Positions 41,716 through 48,436 of a stretch of 64,000 nt of DNA are shown one piece after another. Each line of letters opens with the position of its first letter. Within the stretch, counting starts at the first letter, position 1. Both the position numbers and the translations under genes were made by a program. Source of the stretch: Paenibacillus sp. J5C2022 (lineage in GTDB: Bacteria > Bacillota > Bacilli > Paenibacillales > Paenibacillaceae). The stretch spans positions 62,001-126,000 of the forward strand of contig NZ_JAOQJC010000006.1 in NCBI RefSeq assembly GCF_025567625.1, given 5' to 3'. Below the pieces are notes generated by a model. That model made no database searches, was not told where the DNA came from, and saw nothing but the letters and a program-made list of their open reading frames with translations.

Positions 41716-44139
41716 TCATCTCTTCTCCTTGCGGCTCGTACCGGGCAGAAGAAAGCCTTGCTTGCGGGCAATCGTATTCATCGTCCGGATATGACTGCGC
41801 GCTTGCAGCTGCGAACTGTTGCGCTCGCTGGCGAAGAAGTAAACCTTCCCATCCGGGTCGTCTGCGGAACGCCCCGCCCGGCCTGCCATCTGGACAAGTG
41901 AAGCTTCGTCGAACAGAGAGCTGTCGGCATCCAGAATGAATACGTCGCTCTTCGGAATCGTGACGCCTCGCTCCAATATCGTCGTGGTCACCAGTATCCG
42001 GCAATCGCCGGCCCGGAATCGCTTCACCTTCTCCGCGCGCTCCGCATCCTGAGATGAAGTGGCTTCGATCAGGGATGTGCCCAGCTTCCTCATGAACAGC
42101 TTGGCCAGCGGCTCTGCATGAGAGATGCGCGATACGAACAGGAAGATCTGTGCCCCTCGCTCCAGCGATGAACGAAGCAAGGCTAAGAGTGTGGCAGGAA
42201 GCTTCCCGGTGCTTAGCAGCTCTTGCGTCTTCGGACTGCGCAGCAGCCTCGGCAATGGCAGCGGATGACGGTGATATCTGACAGGCACCCGGGCGTGCTC
42301 CAGCCTCCCGCGCTTCGCTTCGCGCTGCAGCTCTTTAGGCGGCGTAGCCGAGAGCAGCAGCTTGGGAGCGCCCGGCAGGCAGCATTTATCCGCTCCGTAA
42401 TAGAGCATAGGGTCGCCGTGGTAAGGGTATGCGTCAATCTCATCGACGATGACCAGATCGAACGCCTCCTGGAAGCGGAATAGCTGATGCGTCGTAGACA
42501 GCGTGATCTGTCCCTGCTCCCACTTCTGCCCGCTCCCTCCGTATAACGTAACCACGCTAGCGTCCGGGAAGGCTTTGCGAATTCGGGGGTCCAGCTCGAT
42601 GACCACATCGCGGCGCGGAGATGCGATTAACACTTTTCCGTTTCTTCGCAGCACCGATTCCACGAGCGGGAAGATCATCTCCGTCTTGCCTGCTCCCGTT
42701 ACCGCCCACAGCAGGAACGGCCTGTTGGTTTTATTGTGCAGCCGGTTGAAAATGCCGCCGATCTGCTGCTTCTCCATCATCCTATGCTCAAGCACCCTAG
42801 TCCCATCTCCACTCGCACCAACACCTTTCACCGAATCGCCCATGTACACACCATTGCCCTCGGATAGCTGCCCTGCGTGAATGCGAACGAGGCTTTGCCC
42901 GTCGTCCGCTCCGCCTAACGGTCCAGTCTCATAGGCCATAATCGGCTGCAGAGTGCGGCTCCGCCCCCGTGACAGCGCTTGGCGGATACCTTGCGCAATA
43001 CCCGCACCCCCCTCTGCAGCGCCGCTATCCAAGACAAGCCCCGGCCAGCGGCTGGTGCCCGTAAGCTTATTCCTCTGGAGGGAATCGCCGTCCTGTTGAA
43101 TGCTGCGATTCTCTCCTCTGTCGCTGTTCCATGAGTAAGTATCCCCATTACGTTGTCCGCTCTTCCACATCTTGCGCCAAATAACCCCTCGTTTGCTCAT
43201 GTTCATCGCATTTCGCTCCTTATTTTTGCCGCCTTGCGGCTTATTCTCTACAAAGGATAACGCCTTGGATGCTGCTGCGGTCTGTGCCGGACTAAGCCCC
43301 CATCTCCTCAGTCTGGTCGCTGCCGGCTCCAATGGCTGCTCAGGCCCTCGCTGTGTCCCGACATGCGGCTGATAGACACCGACGATCAGCATCTCGCATT
43401 CACGGCTTCGCCCCATCGTCAGGCAGGCTTCGCAATAAGCGCACTCCCGCCCGCAAGCTTCGCAATGCGTGCGTTGCAGGCGCGCCTCCCCGCTGCCGCA
43501 CCGCAGGCAGCGGCTGCGCCGCGCAGCCGCGTCCGGCCGCCCGCCTCGATCGGCGGCGACCGCTCCGCTCAGGCGCACACGCCCCTGCAGGGATGCAAGC
43601 TGTATCGCTGCGCTCCAGCTTGCATCATCCGCGGGGCCGTGGGCGCCGAGCAAGGCTCGCGCTTCGCTGCCAAGCAGCGCGCGCCCCTGCAACAGCTCGG
43701 CGGCGAGCTTCGCCTGCGCCGCCAATTTCGCTCGCTCCGCCCCGCTCATCCCGTGACTTCGTGCCCTCTGCCCCAACTTCGCTCCCGTCCATCGTTCCGC
43801 CCTGCCTTGCATCCCGCCAGTGGCGCTCTTGCGGACTCTGCTGCGATCCCTTCTATTTTCTCTGCCGCTTCCGGATCGCTTCTCCCCGTCGATGAACCAG
43901 GCCATCCGCTCCAGCGCCCACGCCTCGCTGCCCTTCTTCCCTTCTGCTTCCCGCCGCCACCGCTCTGCGAATCCGCATGCTTCGCCGAATGAGAGCGCTT
44001 CCCGCCAATACCAGGCGACTGCAGCATCCCCTCTTCCGAACGCATCTTCGAACCAGTACGCATAATCAACACCTGAATGAATGGTCAATCCAGCCTGCCA
44101 GCCTTCGTTCGTCAGCACGACATACACATTTGCCCTCAT
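41716..44139 (-). CDS. comFA: Competence DNA-translocation helicase ComFA, unusually long
   Basis: ComFA is a DEAD-box-like ATPase on the inner membrane face that pulls in single-stranded DNA during transformation. The 807-aa protein has a cysteine cluster at about residues 211-248 (CLRCG, CEACGRECAYCEAC), Walker A TGAGKTE at about 481-487, the DEID box in VIVDEIDAYPY at about 566, and helicase motif VI QMAGRAGRS. B. subtilis ComFA is 463 aa; the surplus here is about 200 low-complexity N-terminal residues and about 150 residues between the zinc region and Walker A. The ATG at 44139 follows GGGAGGGACAAGG. comFC follows 28 bp after the gap to its likely start codon region. Confidence 0.92.
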   Translation of the reverse strand: MRANVYVVLTNEGWQAGLTIHSGVDYAYWFEDAFGRGDAAVAWYWREALSFGEACGFAERWRREAEGKKGSEAWALERMAWFIDGEKRSGSGRENRRDRSRVRKSATGGMQGRAERWTGAKLGQRARSHGMSGAERAKLAAQAKLAAELLQGRALLGSEARALLGAHGPADDASWSAAIQLASLQGRVRLSGAVAADRGGRPDAAARRSRCLRCGSGEARLQRTHCEACGRECAYCEACLTMGRSRECEMLIVGVYQPHVGTQRGPEQPLEPAATRLRRWGLSPAQTAAASKALSFVENKPQGGKNKERNAMNMSKRGVIWRKMWKSGQRNGDTYSWNSDRGENRSIQQDGDSLQRNKLTGTSRWPGLVLDSGAAEGGAGIAQGIRQALSRGRSRTLQPIMAYETGPLGGADDGQSLVRIHAGQLSEGNGVYMGDSVKGVGASGDGTRVLEHRMMEKQQIGGIFNRLHNKTNRPFLLWAVTGAGKTEMIFPLVESVLRRNGKVLIASPRRDVVIELDPRIRKAFPDASVVTLYGGSGQKWEQGQITLSTTHQLFRFQEAFDLVIVDEIDAYPYHGDPMLYYGADKCCLPGAPKLLLSATPPKELQREAKRGRLEHARVPVRYHRHPLPLPRLLRSPKTQELLSTGKLPATLLALLRSSLERGAQIFLFVSRISHAEPLAKLFMRKLGTSLIEATSSQDAERAEKVKRFRAGDCRILVTTTILERGVTIPKSDVFILDADSSLFDEASLVQMAGRAGRSADDPDGKVYFFASERNSSQLQARSHIRTMNTIARKQGFLLPGTSRKEKR

Positions 44140-44159
44140 CCTTGTCCCTCCCCAGAACG

Positions 44160-44212
44160 TAAAGAAAGCACACCGAATATACTGGTGCCAGACCAGCGTA
44201 TTCGAGTGTGCT
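44160..44212 (-). terminator. Strong terminator of the small membrane-protein gene
   Basis: AGCACACTCGAATACGCTGGT pairs almost perfectly with ACCAGTATATTCGGTGTGCT around a 5-nt loop and is followed by TTCTTT on the minus strand. The arms are about 20 bp. It lies between the stop at 44259 and the comFA start. Confidence 0.8.
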
Positions 44213-44258
44213 TCACTCTTCATTTTCAACCATTTATTCAATTACCAAAAATTATAAG

Positions 44259-44723
44259 CTAAAATGGCATTTTAGACAAGTCTGCTGGATTTTGTAAATC
44301 CACAATAACTGCATGATCCGCTTCCGTAACAATGCCTTCCGCCTGCAGCATCCACATCATATGAAATGCTTTGTCTTCTCCGTCATGTGAACGCTTCCCG
44401 TGCGGCATGGCATAATCGCCTCTAGCGGCCTCGTACCTCTGCACATGCACAGTATGCCCCGCTCTCTTCCATCGATCCACAATACCCCTCGTTTCATCCG
44501 ATACGCCTCGATCTATTAACGTCAGCCGGACATCTCTGCCCATCCATCTGGAGAATCCCTTCAAAGATCTTAAATACCATTCCATATTGTTCTCATTATG
44601 ATTGGCTATGAATACGAACTGCTTGCTGACTTGCCGGCGCCTGCGCCCCACCCAAAATGCCAGATGCACCAACACAGCCGCCATTGCATAACATCCAATG
44701 ATCATTAGCAGAAGCTCGAACAT
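44259..44723 (-). CDS. Unknown protein with one N-terminal TM segment
   Basis: The 154-aa protein has a TM helix at about residues 4-25 (LLLMIIGCYAMAAVLVHLAFW), a basic RRRR patch, then a soluble domain starting QFVFIANHNENNMEWYLRSL. The alternating beta/alpha pattern, together with VRLTLIDRGVSDETRGIVDRW and a final HAVIVDLQNPADL, recalls the start of a glycosyltransferase-A Rossmann fold, but no catalytic DXD is evident. I do not recognise a family. The ATG at 44723 follows GAGGAGG; a GTG three codons earlier is possible. It lies alone between degU-side genes and comFA. Confidence 0.75.
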   Translation of the reverse strand: MFELLLMIIGCYAMAAVLVHLAFWVGRRRRQVSKQFVFIANHNENNMEWYLRSLKGFSRWMGRDVRLTLIDRGVSDETRGIVDRWKRAGHTVHVQRYEAARGDYAMPHGKRSHDGEDKAFHMMWMLQAEGIVTEADHAVIVDLQNPADLSKMPF

Positions 44724-45115
44724 GTCGGCCACCTCCTCTTGGTGACACTATATGCTTCACCGCGCCTATCGGTTACGGCTATTGGAGGCTTTTCCATACG
44801 GAATCGACAAAATACCCGATCGCTCAACAATATCACACATTTTTACACCCTTGCCGGATTTCTGGTATGTGTTATCATTTTTTTACCACAACTAAATTTT
44901 GCAGAAATCGCAAGTCTTTTGGGCGATAAATCTAGCTTTAAACGCTGTCGCTCATCTTTGAGAAGCCTCGATGGTGATTTTTTTAAATCATTAAACATAT
45001 ATTCGATATGTAGGGCAGATAACCGTCATTCAGCCTATTGACCCGGTTACTCACCCTTGAAAAGGACTTTTTGACCACATATGAAAACTATTCGCTGAAT
45101 AAGGAGTGTGATCGC
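44724..45115. other. Intergenic region between divergent genes
   Basis: About 390 bp separates the small membrane-protein gene (minus) from the LPXTG gene (plus), so promoters for both should be here. I see AT-rich DNA, a small palindrome GATTTTTTTAAATC near 44975, and TTGACC boxes at about 45036 and 45071 without convincing -10 partners. No riboswitch could be recognised. Confidence 0.5.
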
Positions 45116-46414
45116 TTGCGGAAGCCGAAGAAAACTCTGTCGCTTTTGTTAGCCGTTCTAATGTTATTGTCTCTTTCACTTGGTACTATTGCATGGGCTG
45201 AGGGAGCCAGCGACGAATCGGTCACGGCTGCAGGAGACACCACTGTGCAACCTGCAGGGGAGCCGGAAGGCTGTACGCAATACAGCAAGCTGTTTAACCG
45301 AATCGACTTTCATCCCGACCACCCGAACACTTATATTTTCATTAATGGCGCTACGGCAACAGCCAAGTTCTCGACTGTACAAGATTGCGTGGAGGTCAGC
45401 TTCTCCGTCTACACCTATGAAAACACTCCAAAGCCCTATGAAGATCAAACGCACTATGCATCTTCATCCATGAAGTACGATACAGCCGGCAGCTACGAAT
45501 TAACGATTGATATGCCGCCTTGCGGCAAAACGCAGCTGGACCTGTATGCCGGTCCCGTGCAAGAAACTCTAAATCCGGAATATGGCCATGACCACTTGAC
45601 CTTAAGAAATTTCGTACTATATTCAGTAGATGATTGCACGACGCCGACACCGACGACCACTCCATCAGAGTCGCCTTCACCGTCGCCGACGCCTACAGAG
45701 TCTACTCCGCCGACGCCTACAGAGTCTACGCCACCGACGCCTACGGAGTCTACGCCGCCGACACCTACGGAGTCTACACCGCCGACGCCTACAGAGTCTA
45801 CTCCGCCGACGCCTACGGAGTCTACGCCGCCGACACCTACGGAGTCTACACCGCCGACACCTACGGAGTCTACGCCGCCGACACCTACGGAGTCTACGCC
45901 GCCGACACCTACGGAGTCTACGCCGCCGACACCTACGGAGTCTACGCCGCCGACACCTACGGAGTCTACACCGCCGACGCCTACAGAGTCTACGCCACCG
46001 ACACCTACGGAGTCTACACCGCCGACACCTACGGCGACTACACCACCGACATCTACGGCGACTACACCACCGACATCTACGGCGACTACTCCACCGACAT
46101 CTACGGCGACTACACCACCGACATCTACGGCGACTACACCACCGACATCTACGGCGACTACTCCACCGACGCCTTCTGAGACGCCTCCGCCGTCTTCGAC
46201 ACCTGAAGTCGTCATCATCGAGGATGAAGATGTGCCTGCCGACGGAGGGCCGGGAGATGAAGAGCCTACGGAAGAGGTAGAGGAAGAAACCGTGCCGCTG
46301 GATAATCTGCCCAAGACCGGCGAATCCAGCCCGATTCCATATTACTTGCTGGGAACCTTCTTCACTGTATCCGGGCTGATGGCTCTGAAGCGCCGCAACC
46401 GCAGCAATCCTTAA
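45116..46414 (+). CDS. LPXTG cell-wall-anchored surface protein with a Thr/Pro octapeptide stalk
   Basis: The 432-aa secreted protein has a signal peptide (KKTLSLLLAVLMLLSLSLG, ending near AWA). A globular domain of about 150 residues follows, with three or four Cys and DHLTLRNFVLYSVDDC at its end. Next come 20 octapeptide repeats (14 TESTPPTP, then 6 of TATTPPTS type), an acidic linker, LPKTGE, a TM helix and a basic KRRNR tail. This is a classic sortase substrate. I chose the TTG at 45116 because AAGGAGTG precedes it and the signal peptide begins there. It is the only convincing plus-strand gene in the window. No sortase gene is present. Ligand and function are unknown. Confidence 0.9.
   Translation: MRKPKKTLSLLLAVLMLLSLSLGTIAWAEGASDESVTAAGDTTVQPAGEPEGCTQYSKLFNRIDFHPDHPNTYIFINGATATAKFSTVQDCVEVSFSVYTYENTPKPYEDQTHYASSSMKYDTAGSYELTIDMPPCGKTQLDLYAGPVQETLNPEYGHDHLTLRNFVLYSVDDCTTPTPTTTPSESPSPSPTPTESTPPTPTESTPPTPTESTPPTPTESTPPTPTESTPPTPTESTPPTPTESTPPTPTESTPPTPTESTPPTPTESTPPTPTESTPPTPTESTPPTPTESTPPTPTESTPPTPTATTPPTSTATTPPTSTATTPPTSTATTPPTSTATTPPTSTATTPPTPSETPPPSSTPEVVIIEDEDVPADGGPGDEEPTEEVEEETVPLDNLPKTGESSPIPYYLLGTFFTVSGLMALKRRNRSNP
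45695..46174 (+). repeat. Twenty tandem 24-bp repeats encoding an octapeptide stalk
   Basis: Units of exactly 24 bp encode TESTPPTP (14 copies) and then TATTPPTS/TATTPPTP (6 copies). Third-base differences are few, and blocks of neighbouring units are identical, which suggests recent expansion by slippage or unequal exchange. Copy number is likely to vary between strains. The biased composition keeps several other frames open. Confidence 0.95.
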
Positions 46415-46421
46415 GTATAAG

Positions 46422-46450
46422 AAGCCCGTGGAGCTAAGCTCCACGGGCTT
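46422..46450. terminator. Bidirectional terminator between the LPXTG gene and degU
   Basis: AAGCCCGTGGAGC-TAA-GCTCCACGGGCTT is a perfect 13-bp stem, with TCTTATT on the plus side and TCTTATA on the minus side. It serves the two convergent genes. Confidence 0.88.
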
Positions 46451-46474
46451 CTTATTGCACTTCAAGCACGATGA

Positions 46475-47203
46475 TCAGATGGTCACCCAGCCGAATTTGA
46501 TGGAATTAATGACAGCTTGTGTACGGTCATCCACTTCCATCTTCTGCAGAATGCTGCTGACATGATTTTTGACTGTCTTCTCACTAATGAACAGATACTC
46601 GCCAATCAGCTTATTGCTCTTGCCCTCCGCCATCAGGCGAAGTACTTCCGCTTCCCTGCGGGTAAGCGGACTCTCTTCTGCCGATACATACTTCGCTCCC
46701 GTCTCTCTGGCCGCGGCAGCGCCCGACGCGACGCCCATCTCATCCAGATAAGTCATCCGGCGCAGCTGATTGATCAGCTTGCCCGTTACTTTCGGATGAA
46801 TGTACGAATGGCCCTGATGAACGGAACGGATCGCATTGATCAGCGATTCCGCTTCCATATCTTTAAGCAGGTAACCTGTCGCCCCCTTGCGAAGCGACTC
46901 GAACACATAGCTCTCGTCATCATGTATGGATAAGATAATAACCTTGACGTTCGGGAACATTTCCTTCAAGCGCTCGGTCGTTACGACACCCGTCTCAATT
47001 GGCATGTTAATATCCATCAGAACGATTTCCGGCTCCGTATGATTGCAGAATTCCAGCACTTGGATGCCATCGCCGCATTCACCGATAACCTCCAGATCGT
47101 TCTCCATATTTAAAATTCGCTTCAAGCCTTCCCGGAATAATTGATGGTCATCCGCCAGCAAAATTTTGATCTTGCCGGAGCCATTAGACGATGTCTGATT
47201 CAT
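46475..47203 (-). CDS. degU: Two-component response regulator DegU
   Basis: DegU is phosphorylated by DegS and controls exoenzymes, motility, biofilm and competence. The 242-aa protein has a receiver domain with the acidic pocket in LLADDHQLFREGL and the phospho-Asp in IVLMDINMP. A LuxR-type helix-turn-helix (LTRREAEVLRLMAEGKSNKLIGEYLFISEKTVKNHVSSILQKM) follows. The ATG follows AAAGGAGACTGAAACTA and overlaps the degS end by 20 bp. It lies close to the flagellar and comF genes that DegU regulates in B. subtilis. Confidence 0.95.
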   Translation of the reverse strand: MNQTSSNGSGKIKILLADDHQLFREGLKRILNMENDLEVIGECGDGIQVLEFCNHTEPEIVLMDINMPIETGVVTTERLKEMFPNVKVIILSIHDDESYVFESLRKGATGYLLKDMEAESLINAIRSVHQGHSYIHPKVTGKLINQLRRMTYLDEMGVASGAAAARETGAKYVSAEESPLTRREAEVLRLMAEGKSNKLIGEYLFISEKTVKNHVSSILQKMEVDDRTQAVINSIKFGWVTI

Positions 47204-48371
47204 TAGTTTCAGTCTCCTTTCTTCCTTCTGATGTCATAGGAATGTCGATCACAATTTTGGTGCCTTGACCAGGTTTCGAGTCAATATCCATCCTTCCTTC
47301 AATGAGTTCTACACGTTCCCTCATACCGACCAGACCGAAGTGGCCGTTGCGGTTAGTCAACTGTTCGACATTGCCGACGACGAATCCGGTGCCGTTATCC
47401 AGTATGGAGAGTGTGATGTTATCCTTCTTATAGCTGATCTCCAACACGACATACGATGCGTTCGCATGCTTCAGCACATTGGAGAACGCTTCCTGCACGA
47501 GGCGGAATATGGCCGCCTCCATAGCTGAAGGCAAGCGCAGCTCCTTGCCCGACAGCTCGAAGACGGTATGCACTCTCGACTTCTCCTCGAAGTCTTGCGT
47601 GAATTTGCGCAGCGTCGGCACCAGGCCCAGATCATCCAGCGCCATGGGGCGCAGATTGAAGATGATTTTGCGGATTTCCTCCAGTCCCGAACGGACTTGT
47701 CCCTTCAGATCGACCAGCTCCTCCTGAACAAGCTCGAAATCCTGCTTCATCAGCATCCGCTCTGCAATCTCCGTACGCAATACAATATTGGCGAGCGATT
47801 GTGCAGGGCCGTCATGAATCTCCCGCGCAATGCGCTTGCGCTCTTCCTCTTGCGCAAGTATAATCTTCAGCCCCAGCAATTGACGGGTCTTCGCTGATTC
47901 CAAAATGCGAGTAACCTGGTTCAGATCGCCCGACAAGTACTCCAGTACAACATTCATTTGAGAGCTGATGACCTCGGCCCGCTCAATCGATCGCTCGACA
48001 TTGCGGACACGCTTCTGCAAGTCGTCCCTGCGCGCTTTCAAATAATTTTCTTTCTCGCGATAGACCATCAGATCCAGTTGGATGCCCGTGGCCTTCTCAT
48101 AAGCTGATTTGATGTCCTCCTCCTTGAAGCGAACGAAGTCGCGGCTGACCTCCGTCAATCGGATACGGGCCAGCCGGTACTCCCGCTCAAGCTGGTCCAC
48201 CTTCCCAATCGTGCGGACCGTCTCTTCAATGACTCCTTCGAGCTCTTGCTCCAGCGTCTCCAGCTCGGCTCGCGCCGTCTCGCATATTTCGAATATTTGA
48301 TACTTGCTGTTCTCCATCACCTTAATGGCGTTGGCAATGACACTATTGATATCCACGGTAAGGTGATCCAC
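47184..48371 (-). CDS. degS: Sensor histidine kinase DegS (cytoplasmic)
   Basis: DegS phosphorylates and dephosphorylates DegU. The roughly 395-aa protein has no TM segment. It has a long N-terminal coiled-coil sensor domain, the HisKA_3 motif RKRIAREIHDGPAQSLANIV with the phospho-accepting His, and an HATPase domain (AIFRLVQEAFSNVLKHANA, ILDNGTGF, GHFGLVGMRERVELIEGRM). The start is uncertain. I prefer the GTG at 48371; the in-frame ATG at 48419 overlaps an extended -10-like TGGTATGAT and would add 16 atypical residues. Confidence 0.93.
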   Translation of the reverse strand: MDHLTVDINSVIANAIKVMENSKYQIFEICETARAELETLEQELEGVIEETVRTIGKVDQLEREYRLARIRLTEVSRDFVRFKEEDIKSAYEKATGIQLDLMVYREKENYLKARRDDLQKRVRNVERSIERAEVISSQMNVVLEYLSGDLNQVTRILESAKTRQLLGLKIILAQEEERKRIAREIHDGPAQSLANIVLRTEIAERMLMKQDFELVQEELVDLKGQVRSGLEEIRKIIFNLRPMALDDLGLVPTLRKFTQDFEEKSRVHTVFELSGKELRLPSAMEAAIFRLVQEAFSNVLKHANASYVVLEISYKKDNITLSILDNGTGFVVGNVEQLTNRNGHFGLVGMRERVELIEGRMDIDSKPGQGTKIVIDIPMTSEGRKETETNESDIV

Positions 48372-48436
48372 TATGCTTATGGCACCCTCTCTTTGACAAA
48401 AGATATACTCTTTTATCATACCACACTTTAACGCTT

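Noticed and set aside
44860..45100. Cyclic-di-GMP or other riboswitch upstream of the LPXTG gene
   Set aside because: Scanning for the conserved cores of c-di-GMP-I, SAM, TPP and T-box elements gave no match; the short AT hairpin alone is not evidence.
45493..46314. Long minus-strand open frame of GGVDSVGV-type repeats and other long frames over the LPXTG repeats
   Set aside because: They result from the 24-bp periodic DNA, which keeps other frames open. They lack ribosome binding sites and conserved domains, whereas the plus frame has a signal peptide and an LPKTGE anchor.
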